From Cryptomeria japonica (Eukaryota; Streptophyta; Pinopsida; Cupressales; Cupressaceae): a stretch of 64,000 nucleotides of DNA. A model generated the notes under the pieces. That model was not told the DNA's origin, did not search any database, and saw only the letters and a list, made by a program, of their open reading frames with translations. The DNA lies in contig NC_081409.1 of the NCBI RefSeq assembly GCF_030272615.1, positions 620,088,255 through 620,152,254 of the forward strand, given 5' to 3'. A program made the position numbers and the translations under genes. The number at the start of each line of letters is the position of its first letter. The stretch's first letter is position 1. Shown here in pieces: positions 1 through 11,269 of the stretch.

Positions 1-2
1 AT

Positions 3-284
3 GATATAGATGAAAATGTTATGCATGATGAAAATGTTACTCCTCTTTCTTCTGATAGTGAATATGAACTTGTTGATATTGATAACCATTTATCTAATGA
101 ATTTTCTAAAGCACTTATCCTAGCTCCTAGACAACAACAACGTGGCTCAAAACATGAACATAGCCCTTTTTTGGATCTTGTGATAGCTCCATCTGCTATG
201 TTGGATATTCCTCCTCTAGCGTGTTCCCTACCTTCTCGAAACATTGATCAACAAGATCGGGGGGTAGATGACGTGCTAGACTAG
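3..284 (+). CDS. C-terminal end of retroelement polyprotein (partial, family uncertain)
   Basis: The frame is open from the first bases of the window and stops at TAG 282-284; the ATG at 21 is internal, not a start. The visible 93 codons are acidic and Ser/Pro-rich, with a short internal repeat of DENV near the beginning (DENVMHDENV). No catalytic motif is visible. Its position directly upstream of a 3' untranslated region, purine tract and LTR makes it the tail of the element's last open reading frame. I do not recognise the family from this tail. Confidence 0.4.
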   Translation, partial: DIDENVMHDENVTPLSSDSEYELVDIDNHLSNEFSKALILAPRQQQRGSKHEHSPFLDLVIAPSAMLDIPPLACSLPSRNIDQQDRGVDDVLD

Positions 285-1018
285 TTACATTAGCATAGCA
301 GATTCTCTCCCCCTCTCTTTTGTTACTTCTTCTATATGTTATTCTCATTCTTCTATTTGTTGTCCTTAGTGTTGTCTACTTGAGGACGATGCAAAGCATT
401 GAGATCTCTTGGTCTCTCTCATGTTGACTCAAAAGACACATGTGTTCCCTTCTTCTAGGTGACCTTCCTTGATTGGGGAATGAAGAACAATTATGCATAC
501 ATACATATGATATACATGAATTATCATACAGCATACTGACCCCGAGGAAAGCAAGGTCACCTCGTGCTTTGTGTTTTCTGTCTATTATCCTTGGGTTTAT
601 CTCACACTTGGGGCTAAATCCTTGCGATAACGTGCTCCTTTCTCATTTCTTATATGTATCACTACGTTAAAACAATCACCCCCGGTGAGGCGTGTGAGAT
701 CGCTTTAACGTAGGGGGGCATACATCCCATCCATATCTTTTCAAGATACTTGAAAATTTCTTGGCAAATTTAGCCTTGCCTTGAAAATTTTTGATATCTT
801 TCTTGCATGACTCATAGTGAGGGAACCTTACTATGGATAGTCATGGTTCTCCCTCGTGATCTTCCCTTTTACTTTGTCAATCGAAGTCGTAAGATCCTTA
901 GTCCACTGGGGGCTTGGTGTGTCTTGCCTCCTTGACGTGGTGAAAGTCTTTCAATGTTGTTTCCTTGTACTTTACTGGAAGTATGAGCATACATACTCCC
1001 GCTAAAGTGGGGGCTAAA
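285..1018 (+). other. 3' untranslated region and polypurine tract of the first element
   Basis: No reading frame of note. The stretch ends in AAAGTGGGGGCTAAA (1004-1018) directly before the LTR start TGTAGCG. That is where the plus-strand primer (polypurine tract) of an LTR retrotransposon sits. A second G-rich stretch, TAGGGGGGCA, lies near 712-721. Confidence 0.5.
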
Positions 1019-2249
1019 TGTAGCGTCCTAAAATTGCGACACTTGCAATTTCGACTGCATTTCGGTCTTCACGATGGCGACGCAACACGCAACCTGAATG
1101 GAGACCCCGAAACCTGATTACGACACTGAAAACTGCATTTTCTTGTACCCTGGCCTGAACCTCCTTTGCACCCTGCTGTCCTGGGAGGTGGGACCAGAGC
1201 GCCCAGTGCCCTGGTCCTTCAGGACCAGGGCACCCAGCGCCCTGGTCCCTGGGTCCTATTTTGGGCCCGGTCTCCTAAGGGGTCTCGGGTCTTTTTGTTT
1301 GCAATTTGGAAATTAACTTTCCTGGTCGGCCTAAGGTTGGGAAAATCAGTCTATCAGCCCTAAATGACAAGTATATAAACTACATTTTTCTCTCTCATTT
1401 GGCATGAAGAGGATATGTGTAAAAGCATGGAAACTATACTCAAGCATTCAAGCATTCAAGCATTCCTTCAAGCAATTGATCATTTCAAGTCTCCATTCAA
1501 GGCCAAGTGTTGCATTCAAGTCAAGGATTCAACCATTGAAGAGGAGATCACATACTACATGCTACAACATACAACATACAACATCTATACCTTTGCACAT
1601 AAGGATACAAACATCCTTAGAACAAGGTATTAGTACTTGTTTTACATACATTTACATTTACAGCACTTGCTCATTTCTTGGTTACTTCCAAAACCGGGGT
1701 TTGACCTAAAGGCAAACCCCTAATCCCTAACCCCCCAATTGTCTTCGCTTTTCTGTGTGTAGGTTGCAGGTACGCGGCTGAAATTGAAGATCTGGAATCC
1801 TTGTGCAGAGACGAACAGATCCCCCTTCGTTTCGCGGATTTTTCAGAGGACCGTGGCACCGGGCGCCATCGTCCTGACAAATTTTGCTCAAATTTGCAGG
1901 ACAGCATCGTATCGACATTTCACTGCTAATTCCAGGTCCGCAGCTTCATACTGTATTCCTATCTCATTTTATAAGCGAATCTTTGTCACTTTCTATGCAT
2001 TCCTAGCTTAATTCTTCTATCAACATTCTTTACAAAAGAGGGTAGCCTTGCTGTCATAACCCTTGAAACACATTTAGCATCCAATCTTGCATTGTGTGGG
2101 ATTGGATCTTGTGGGTTTCAACCCCTCTTTTGAATGTAAAGTCTCTCCCCTAAGTGAAAACCATCAACCCTAGTGAACCTCCCTTCTCTCTCCTCAGAGT
2201 TGGAAGAGGGGAGGGCAACTAGGGTTCGATCGCGATTTTCCGCTTTACA
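1019..2249 (+). repeat. 3' LTR of first element (1231 bp)
   Basis: Begins TGTAGCGTCC after a polypurine tract and ends CGCTTTACA, giving TG...CA termini. A TATATAA box at 1372-1378 suits an LTR promoter. A GC-rich block at about 1190-1260 contains a perfect 12-bp-arm hairpin (1206-1233), unlike the AT-rich rest. Several short open frames here (1098-1316, 1166-1363, 1404-1709) are chance frames with no family match. The 3' boundary is inferred from the CA end because the partner LTR is outside the window. Confidence 0.6.
1372..1378 (+). promoter_or_regulatory. TATA box of the LTR promoter
   Basis: TATATAA inside the first LTR, about 350 bp from its start, followed by a pyrimidine-rich initiator-like stretch (TTTTTCTCTCTC). 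This fits the U3/R boundary of an LTR. It is inferred from sequence only. Confidence 0.4.
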
Positions 2250-2729
2250 TTATGTAAGGGCTATTCCAGTAAAGGGTTTATGGTTACAGACCAAAATAGA
2301 CAGATCTTAAACCAGAACTGTATTCTGGCATAGAAGATACTATCTTAGTAGTTCACACTTCTCTGGATTGTAGTCTGGATTTTTATGTAGTCAATGAGGC
2401 TCCTTTTGTGATTAAGCAGTGTGCTCTAGGTTGTAAGCCTTCCTGCAAGTACAAGCCCCTAATATTTTGTAATATCTCTTCATATGACCAGTGGATTGAT
2501 ATTGTGGGTCACAAATCCCACAATGGTTTTTCCTTTTTGAGGTTTTCCATGTATAATTATGTGTTTTATGGTTCTCATTTATGTGATTGGCTTATTGGTT
2601 GTTTTACTTCTTTCAATTTTGTATGTACCGGTATACCTATTGGTGCATGAATGTTTTAATAAGGCTAAAATTAATCATTTTGGTATAACATTGATTCACC
2701 CCCCCTCTCAGTGTTATTGGATTCCAACA
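2250..2729 (+). repeat. Copia-type LTR remnant
   Basis: Contains the conserved LTR block GGTTTTTCC...GGTTTTCCATGT at about 2521-2552 and ends in a C-run followed by CTCTCAGTGTTATTGG and TTCCAACA (2724-2729 = CCAACA). This is the 3' end style of the copia LTRs elsewhere in the window, read in plus orientation. No PBS follows, so it is a solo or broken LTR. The left boundary is not resolvable. Confidence 0.5.
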
Positions 2730-4609
2730 GTATGATGAGAAATGGTGTGCTGAGCAGTAGTGTTTGTATGAGTTGTGTTGAGCATTTGGAGATATCCCGG
2801 ATGTCTTGGTTTCTCAAAAGATGTGTTGATGATACTACTCAGTGCTATTTTTGGATCCAGATTGGTCTGGAAGTCAAGGTTTTTGGTCTGGACATTGAAT
2901 TTGTGTAATGCAAGTTGTATAGCCTGTGCATAATATTTTTAGGTTTGTCTTTGGTGATGTATGTAACGTATTGATGTGCTCAGTGAGGAATATCGTAATG
3001 AGGTATACTTCTCATTCCTTCCCACCACCGGAATGTTTAGTGGAGACCTATTTTAGATCTGTGTCTTGGCTGGCATTAAGGATTATGTTTTTCCAGAGAT
3101 AGTATATGTAGGAGTACGATTTGGATGGGTTGATGTATGGCTTTTTGTGTTGAAGACATGTGAGATTGAAAGAATCTAGTTGATGTGTTAGAGTTGTGTT
3201 GTAGATTGTTACTAGAAGTAGTTCCAGCTGTGGAGATTGTGTTTCAATGGTAGATTATCTTTATCTTTCTTTCTTCTTTGGCAATGAGCCTCTTCTGGGT
3301 AGTGAGACCTCCAACAGTGATCTTTTCTAGGCAGTGATCCCACCTGTAGTGAGCATCTTGGCAGTGAGCACCCATTTGTAAAAATCACCTTAACCGGTGT
3401 CACCTTAACTAGTGTTTATATATTGAGAATTAGCATTCTCTGTGGTTTTTCACTTCTTGGGTTTTCCACATAAATTCCATTGGAGAGTGTTGGAGGTATG
3501 CTTCAAATATGTGCTTTAGAGATATCTGAGAGATGTGTTGTCATTGATGTCAACATAATTCTCTGTCTGTGATAGTGATGCAGTGAAGATCAGTGAGTTT
3601 GTTTGTTCAACATGATGAAGATCAGAGTTTGTGGATTAAAGGGTTTGTAGAGGATTGTCTATAGTTGATTTAGTTCAAGTTTCAAAGGTCTGTATGAAGA
3701 TTTGATTGTGTTATGGTTGGTTTTTTAGTTGTTCGGTGATGACAGAGTGACAGTATTTTGATCTATATTACTCTACATTGTAATATCTTGATCTGCAGAT
3801 TTGGAGATATGTTTGGGACATTGATGTGTATCCTCAACTCAAGTAGTTCATGGTTTGGTCCTCTACAAGTGATTTTTCAAGGTTGACAATCATTGTAGTT
3901 AGTGTTTTTGAGGTTCAGTATAGTGATCTTATGATTCTAGTGATTTGTGTTGGTGTAGATGTTACTGTGGAAATTCATGATGTTGGTGGATGTTTCTAGA
4001 TTGTGTGCCTTTTGTGTTGGTGGTCTGTATTGACTGTTGAGCTCGTAGTTGATTATTTTCTCTAGTTCGTTAGTGTTCTTCATGTTTTTGGCTAACCGAA
4101 TGTTGGTAATGTGTTGTGGATGTTCAATGCATAATTATTGGAGGTGTTTTGTATTCGAGGCAGAAGATTTGGGTTCGTCCTATGTTTTGGCCAACATTGC
4201 TAATTGGTCCACATGTGATATTGTATTGTGTGTGGTTATATTTTTGTAATTAGGTGGTGAATGTTGAGCCAATCTTAATGATCTTTCCAAGGTAGATATC
4301 ATGTATAAATAGATGTAATATATTTTTATTTAATAGTAGTGTTGTGGATGAGAGTGAGTAAATGTGTGAATAATGTATTGATCTTTCAAAAGAAAAGAAG
4401 ATGTGTGAAAAATGAGAGAAATTTGTTATGTGCTTGAATAGAACTGTAACCAGGAATTAAGGAGATGCAATTTTCCAGTTCATTACTTCTGGATGCCATC
4501 CGAATTTGTTTGTAAGGCAGTGAGCCTTCCCAGGGTTGTAGCCCTTTCTTTTTTTTTAGCAGCGAGCTCTAGGAAGTGTGATTGAATGCATGTGTATTCC
4601 CCATTGTAA
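2730..4609. other. Worn intergenic DNA with a further LTR-motif relic
   Basis: No convincing gene. At 3441-3475 there is another copy of the GTGGTTTTTC...GGGTTTTCCACAT block, preceded by ACCGGT-type sequence, which marks a heavily decayed copia-type LTR. The rest is TG-rich, AT-rich DNA with only short chance frames. Confidence 0.4.
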
Positions 4610-4847
4610 TATTTCTATACTTCTAATAGAGTATACTCATATTGTGGTTGTGATCCCACCATGGTTTTTCCCTTGACCAGGTTTTTCACATCAAAAATCT
4701 TGGTGTTATGTGTGTGTATGTTGTGTTGTTGATCTATGCTTTCATGTTTCATTATCAGATCTAAGAATAAGTTTAAGTAGTGTGATTTTTTGTGACAAAT
4801 AATTATTCCCCCCCCCCACCTCTCAGTTGTCTGCCCTATTTCCATCA
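4610..4847 (+). repeat. Copia-type LTR 3' fragment
   Basis: Shows the conserved block CACCATGGTTTTTCCC...AGGTTTTTCACAT (about 4657-4690), then a long C-run and CTCTCAG, ending CCATCA at 4847. Same architecture as LTR H and the 2250-2729 remnant. No flanking duplication can be shown. Gypsy element E inserted 46 bp downstream. Confidence 0.5.
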
Positions 4848-5748
4848 AATTCTAGTGTCTCTTGTGTTTGATCTATTATGTGCTTTTGCTTTCATGTTTG
4901 TCATGCAAAACTTTTGGGCAAAAAATAGAACAACAAAAAAAAATTTGAACAACATAAACTCATAACATAGCCTACACTATAAGGAAAACAATTGAATTTT
5001 GTCTTAACTAATTTGTAAGTGGAAATGTTCACTAACATTGGGTTAGCTAACTCAAATCAAAAGGGCAACATTAAAATGAGGGCTAATTATTCCCTAAGAG
5101 GTTCCTCGCAATCTTACTAGTTAATTTAATCAGCCTAATTAATTTGTCGCTAATTAAAGTCAAGGGATATCTAGATATCTCAAATGCATTTAAATTATGT
5201 CGGGCTAATTGAATGATGACGAAGATATCTTAAATTAAAAATTTAATTAATTGAGTGCACGCAAATTTCATTATTTAAATCTAACCGGTAAGGGTTCAAA
5301 TTCAATAATGTCATTTGCCAAATAAATCTAATTTTATACTATAGTCAATTTTAATTTCCCCTAAACCTTCAAATTTGACGATTTAACTAATTTGGCCAAC
5401 ATTGGCCTCGTAGGTTAAAAATTCATTTAAATTAATTAAAAATTATCGTTTACAAATTTTCCCCAAATTAATTCCCACTTGACGTGCATATTTAATTGAA
5501 TATATAAAATAACTATATAGCTCCCCTAGTTAAATAAATTAAATCAATTATTCGATTAATGTAACCATATAACATTAATCTCCATTTTAAATTCTATAAA
5601 ATAAACTATATTAAAATTAATTTTCTCTCAAATCGAATAAAGAGTTTTAAATTAATAACACATAGCTAAAATTAAATGGGGGGAATCTTTTTCAAAATTT
5701 AAAAAGTATTTCCCCCTCTTCCTATTTTAATTAATATTTTAAATCTCA

Positions 5749-6000
5749 AACCCTAGTTAGGGTTGAGTAATTATCTTCTCCTATATTTTATTTAAATCAA
5801 TTTAATAATCCCTCTCTTTTTTTAATATATTATTTGCTAACCCTAACCCGAATATGGGCTAGGGTTGCAATTCTAATTCTCCTTTATTATTTAAATGCTA
5901 ACCCTAACCTAAAATTAGATTAGGGTTGTATTTTTAACAACTAAGATTCTTTTCTTTCCTTCTTTATTGCTTTTACCCTAACCCGGAATTGGGTTAGGGT
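5749..6000. repeat. Four telomere-motif palindromes in LTR
   Basis: Inverted pairs of CCCTAA/TTAGGG-type motifs at 5749-5764, 5839-5866, 5900-5927 and 5975-6000. The last has perfect 10-bp arms (ACCCTAACCC / GGGTTAGGGT) around a 6-base loop. The other LTR has the same series around 15058-15310. These are LTR-internal and not a telomere. Confidence 0.7.
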
Positions 6001-6134
6001 TAATTATATTTTTTTTTGTGTGTGTGTGTGTCTTGTGTGTTATGCACGATCAAACTAGGGCAAGGCGGTGGCCGAAAGGAAGGGTGGAGGCCGAGAGAAG
6101 CTCGGGTTTTATAGAGCGGGGCTCCCCCCGGATG

Positions 6135-6306
6135 CCACTGTGCGTACACACAATGGCGGGTGGTGTCATCCACTGTGTGTAAGCACAGTGGCGGCCGCGG
6201 GCCATCCACTGTGTCTACACATAGTGACAGCACCTCCCGCACCGTCGACTATGTGTAAACATAGTGGCTCAGCTCGTGAGTTGTCCACTGTGTGAACACA
6301 CAGTGG
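6135..6306. repeat. Five-unit array of 22-nt palindromes in the 3' LTR
   Basis: Units at 6135-6156, 6170-6191, 6206-6227, 6246-6267 and 6285-6306. Each is an imperfect palindrome of the form CCACTGTGT...ACACAGTGG, and start-to-start spacing is 35 to 40 nt. The intervening bases are GC-rich. The same five units occur in the other LTR, so the array belongs to the element. Confidence 0.85.
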
Positions 6307-6480
6307 TTCGGCCCTATGCCCCAATTTTTTGTTTATTGTTTTTTTCCTTTCCTAGTTACAATGTTTTAAAATGTGAATAAATATATATATACACATATAT
6401 ATGTAAACAAATTCAAACAGATATCTCTGTTATATTTATGTGTTTGTTTGTTTTATATATATATATATATATGTATATAT

Positions 6481-6518
<38 letters not shown>

Positions 6519-9298
6519 ATATCCAAACTCTTAGGGTTAGGATCTTTTTTTTTTTTTTTACAAATAAATTTATACATAATCATGCATGAATGTTAGAAAT
6601 GTACAAGCAACCCTTAGATAGATATAGTTGTATATTTTCTTTTTTTTGGAAATGATTTATTTAATCAGGTTAACCTGTACCCTCATTGCCTAAGACTAAA
6701 TCTGCATATCTATTTTTTTTTGTTTATAGATGCAAGAAAAGACATATATCTAACTAATTACTAGGGTAAATGCATTTCAATTTTACTTTCTATGTCATAA
6801 GGTCATTTGTAGGAAGAAAATAAAACTATCTACTTTAGCTTTCTATTTTCCCCTTTCTCTTTTTTTTTTTAAAAATGATAGTAGTAAATACTTTTGCAGC
6901 AGCATATACATAGCACAAAAAATACTTATAACATTAACACATCATTTTTTGAATTTCCCTTCTTCTTTTTTTATAAAATTTGCAGAGATAAGTAAATAAC
7001 AGATTTTCAGTTTAAGGCAGATTTAAATAAAATTAACAGCTGCATAATATATTATAGAATTTAAATAAAATACTTTTTCTAATAAAAATGTGTGAACTCA
7101 AGTTGTCAACTTTTACAAATGAGGAAAAATATCCAGTTAGTCTCTCATCCCTAATAGATGAGGACTTAACTAAATAACACACTTCACTCCTTCAAAATAA
7201 TTACAATAATTACATTTTAATTTCTTTCTTTCTGCAACTAAGTAAAATCTGTAACTCCTAGCTTTCTTTCCTCTTTCCAAGCAACCTGCATACAAAACAT
7301 AAGGTTGTGACCATGGGGTGCTCACCTCCCAGCCTAGGCTTATTAGAAGCTACCCCCGAGCTTGGAGAACCAAGTCCTAGATGGGTTACACTCAAGTAAA
7401 CACAAACAAGCAAGGGAAAAACACAACAAACACATTCCCATTCCCAAGCTGAAACTTCATCACATAATGTGATGTATTACTAGGGTGGAAATGGACCAAG
7501 TACCTTTGAGGAAATCTGCTAGATAATAACTCACAGCCAACTCATGGCATCCAAGAACACAACAAGACTCATCTTAACCCCATATCCTTATGAACCCTAA
7601 AGGCATACATGCCATACTTTCTCCACTTATGACCCTCGAATTCATAAACAGAACTCTGCAGCAAGGGTCACATGGACAAACCCTTGAGATCACTCTCATG
7701 ATGAGAGCCTCTCACTCTAAGGCTATCAAACTCCTTCCACCCCAGGACCATTTTGCCCTCCCAAGGGTAAGATGGCCTTGGATACTCCCAAAGCACAATA
7801 AAATGCATAACAAAAGTAAAGGGAGAAACCAAACAAAAACTATCACAATTACAATACAAAGAAAAATTACAATATTTTCATTCAAGCATTCTACAAAGAG
7901 ATTTTAACATATAAGCAAGAAAATGCACCTACCTTGAATCTACCAAGGATATTCTAGGGAAACCTTGGAGAAGAGCATCCCAATCCACAAAACTTTTCTG
8001 CAACACTTAGCCAAATCTCTATCCCAAACTGGTTTTTTCTTTTCAAATTTTGCAAGATCTCCAAAAATGGAGAGTGGGTGATTAGCTCACTAAGCCTCAA
8101 TCTCTAGCCTAAGAAGGCTTCTCTCACTCCTTCCAACCTCTTGGATAGAGTGAGGGACTCCCAATGGTTGGTCTTCCCTAGGTCTTACACACTCCCTAAC
8201 CAAGGCACCTCAAGAAGAGGAATAAAATGGGGAAGAGGGATGACACATACCAAGAAGGTTCTCTAGCCAAGGATGGCACTCCTATAGATGGAATTCATCC
8301 ATCTTGGGAAAACCACTTTTTTGGGTGGTTAAACAAGCCCTAGGGGAAGGACACATGGCCAAATTTGTCCTTCACCCATAGGTACCCCATGAGGCCTAAT
8401 AAAAATGCTCTAAAACTAACTCTAGGAGTTGATTTAACCCTTAGAAAGTCCACCTAGAGTTAACCTACGGGTCAACTCTAAGTTGACCCTCCTTATGGCT
8501 CACTATCCTAGATTTCTTGGTACCTTCAAGGATAATTAGGAGGTATAATAATTAAACAAAAATAAATCTCTCCGAAAAGTGACATGACAATTGCCAACAC
8601 AACATACAACATATGTGTCAAGTGACACTACAAAAATAATTCCACATCACAATAATACACGTGGCACTTGTCCCTTGAATGATTTAAACAAATTTAATGA
8701 ATACAATTTACACACATGCAAACAATTACGTTTACGAATAAAATACGATACATATGGGGTGTTGTCTCTCCAAATAGACAACCCTTGGTTTTACAAACGT
8801 ACATAGGACTAGGCTTGATTCTCCATAATATTTCCATGGTCACATGGATAATTTCTTGTGCATCTTAATTTAAACATTAGTACTTTCCAATAGCCTCATA
8901 TAATATTAAACACAAAATCAAGAATACAATTCAATCACTCTGCATAGAATTGACATTATACAATACAATTTGCCACATATCAAAGCAATTCACATAAGCA
9001 ATTCATCATAATCCTCATAATTTAATCCATTCATAAGATATGCAAACATATTTCTATCATCATAATAAAGTCTTGCAAATCAAATAATGACATATATCAT
9101 CTCAATGTTATCCTATTCTAGAATCATATAAAATTCTATACCCATAATGCATAGAAATGAAGCATCGATATACCAATGTTATCCAATTCCTAGGATCATA
9201 TAAAGCTCTATATCCATAATGCATAAAAATAAAGCATCCATAATAGTTCCAACATGAAAACATTGATATGCTAGGATGGGTCGGGGTAGGGCCTCACA

Positions 9299-9436
9299 CC
9301 CTTCCCCTCTAGGCATGAACTTCCTCCTGGAGTTCATCAAAAAGATGAGGGTACTAAGATCTTATACATGTTGCATCCTCCCATAAAGTTGTAACTCATC
9401 ATAGCAATCCCACTGGACCCTAACCTAGTCCATCTC
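9299..9436 (-). pseudogene. Polypurine tract and decayed chromodomain of element E
   Basis: Next to the LTR the minus strand reads AGAGGGGAAGGG, the polypurine tract (9299-9310). Upstream of it, after the integrase stop, the broken frame still reads VRVQWDCYDE, which resembles the chromodomain-like tail of Tekay/Del integrases (VQW followed by acidic and aromatic residues). In-frame stops separate it from the integrase. The domain call is from family knowledge and is tentative. Confidence 0.45.
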
Positions 9437-10600
9437 TCAACCTCGAAGGACCAACATCCAGCGAGCCAAAATGCGAATGGGCTCCAAAGCTAGCTGCCCG
9501 TCCGACTCCACCTGCAAGGCATCCCAATCTAAAATATGAGACTCATCATAGATATACTTCCTCAAAACTAAAACATGAAACACATCTTGAATGCATGACA
9601 GGCTAGGTGGCAAATCTAGGTGATAAGCAACTGGCCCTATCCTCTCAAGGATCTCAAAAGGTCTGAAAAAGTGAGGTGTGATCTTAGAACCCTTTCCATA
9701 ATGGATTGGACTCTTATGCAGTCGTACTCTCAGAAAAACTCTGTCCCCAACCATGTAACTCCGATCTATCCTCTTTGCATCTGCATATTTCTTCTGCCTA
9801 TCCTGTGCCTCCCTAAGGTGTTGTCTAATCAAAATTACCTTCTGCTCCATATCCTGAACCATCTCAGGGCCTATGGCCACTCTATCCTCAATACGGTCCC
9901 AACTCAAAGGTGTCCTACAAGGTCTGTCGTACATAGCCTAAAAAGGTGGCATCCCCAAAGAAGTGTGATGCCCATTATTATAGGCAAACTCTACTAAATG
10001 AAGGTACTCCTCCCATCTAGTCTGATGATTCATGACGTACATGTAGAGCATATCCTCTAACACATGGTTAACCCACTCTATCTGTCCATTCATTTCCGGA
10101 TGATAGGTTGTGCTGAAATTGAGCTTGGTGCCCATTGTTGCCTGTAATACCTTCCAAAAGGAAGAAGTGAAGAGGGAATCCCTATCAGAAATAATCTTGC
10201 ATGGAACACCATGAAGCCTGACAATGTCTCACAAGAACACCTGTACCACTGTTGGTGCTATGAAAGTATTTTGGACTGGTGAGAAGTGGGCCACTTTGGT
10301 CAACTTGTCAACTATCACCAAGATAGCATCATGGCGGCAAGATGATATGGGAAGACCAATAATGAAATCCATGGATATAGTATCCCACTTCCACTCTGGT
10401 ATAGCATGAGACTAGAGCAACCCACCTAGATGGCGGTGCTCCACCTTGACTCTCTGACACTCAAGGCATTGAGCTACTAACTCAGCAATAAGTTGTTGCA
10501 TACTTGGCCAATGATATAACTGCCTCAAGTCTGCATGCATCTTCTTAACCCCGGGATGCGCTACATAAGGATCTTTATGATCCTCCATGACAATGAACTC
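9437..10600 (-). pseudogene. Integrase of gypsy element E (broken)
   Basis: Minus-strand reading gives an HHCC zinc finger (HADLRQLYHW...CLECQRVKVEH) and then the DDE core. The first Asp is in SMDFIIGLP, the second in ISDRDSLF, and the Glu in TTYHPEMNGQIEWVN. The C-terminal GPY/F region follows (FFRPFEILERIGPVAYHLDL, then FHVLVLRKY). All three catalytic residues are present, but the frame is cut by TAG after LGGLL, TGA after VVQVFL and TAG after MPPF. Each position fits loss of a Gln or Arg codon by one transition. The enzyme would insert the element's cDNA into chromosomes; this copy cannot make it whole. Confidence 0.88.
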
Positions 10601-11269
10601 TCACAATCCCCTGAGAGAAGGTACATAGATGTGCCCTCTATAGCGTAATAGTCCACCGAACTCTAAAGAGTAATCCACATACTTCCCCTCCAAGGTCTCC
10701 TGATATTGGATCCTCTGACAAACCTCTAGATACCATCCATCCTCTGGCAACCGCTGCAATATACGGTCTCTCAAATCTATGCTCATAGATATGGTGTATA
10801 CCTCATGTCGTCTCCTACTCAAGACATTTGTGACTATGTTCTCCTTCTCCTTGATGTAGTGGACATCAAAATCATACTCGCAAAGGAACTCCATCCATCT
10901 CCTATGATGGGCATTAAGATTAGGCTGGGTGAAGATGTATTGTAAACTCTGATGGTCTGAATGAAGCTCGAAGTGATGACCCAAAAGGAAGTGTCTCCAC
11001 CTCACAAGTGCATGTACTACTGTTGCAAGCTCTAGGTCATGTGTAGGGTAGTTAAGCTCATGATTCTTAAGTTTCCTAGACTCGTACGTTATAACTCTAC
11101 CCTCCTGCATAAGAACTATGCCTAATCCATCCAAGGAAGCATCTATGCATACCATGAAATAAGTCATGGGGTCTAGCGCAATGAGGATAGGTGCACTAGT
11201 GAGTGCCCTTTTTAGATCCTGAAAAGCCCTCTCACACCTCTCTGTCCATTCAAATTTCTTTCCCTTTCA
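10601..11269 (-). pseudogene. RNase H domain of gypsy element E
   Basis: An uninterrupted stretch of 189 codons (10601-11167) shows Ty3-type RNase H signatures: FMVCIDASLDGLGIVLMQ with the first catalytic Asp, YPTHDLELATVVHAL with the Glu, HFELHSDHQSL with the next Asp, and a tail ending FDVHYIKEKENIVTNVLSRR, where the usual ADALSRR Asp is Asn-like (TNVLSRR). It lies between RT and integrase, the gypsy order. It would remove RNA from RNA:DNA hybrids during cDNA synthesis. It is part of the broken polyprotein, not a separate gene. Confidence 0.88.

Larger units (their letters stand above)
1..2249 (+). mobile_element. 3' end of an LTR retrotransposon (gypsy-like, truncated by window edge)
   Basis: The segment holds the end of a reading frame, about 730 bp of non-coding DNA, a purine-rich tract at 1004-1018 and a TG...CA LTR at 1019-2249. 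That order is the 3' end of a plus-strand LTR retrotransposon. The other LTR and the pol domains lie outside the window, so the superfamily is uncertain; gypsy is inferred from the long 3' untranslated region and the LTR style. The five bases after the LTR (TTATG, 2250-2254) would be one copy of the target-site duplication, but the partner is not visible. Confidence 0.6.
4899..9298 (-). repeat. 3' LTR of element E (4400 bp)
   Basis: Matches the right-hand LTR along its length, with TG...CA ends. From left to right on the plus strand it holds AT-rich DNA, four telomere-motif palindromes (5749-6000), five 22-nt palindromes (6135-6306), AT and GT microsatellites (about 6370-6518; roughly 17 GT units against about 9 in the other LTR) and then unique-looking sequence. 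The GT difference shows slippage since insertion. Open frames in it (for example 7590-7907) are not preserved in the partner LTR and are not genes. Confidence 0.9.

Noticed and set aside
1098-2011. Several 60-100-codon frames at the left edge
   Set aside because: They fall inside a defined LTR with its own TATA box; chance frames.
5749-6000. Telomere or interstitial telomere tract
   Set aside because: Only a few inverted motif copies inside an LTR, identical in arrangement in the second LTR; no TTTAGGG tandem array.
6135-6306. CRISPR-like look of regularly spaced palindromic repeats
   Set aside because: The array is duplicated in both LTRs of a plant retrotransposon, the intervening bases are also alike in the two copies, repeats are imperfect, and no cas gene exists. 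It is an LTR feature.
7590-7907. 105-codon frame in the E 3' LTR as a possible LTR-encoded gene
   Set aside because: The matching frame in the other LTR (16933-17145) is truncated and shifted, and codon positions show no constraint.
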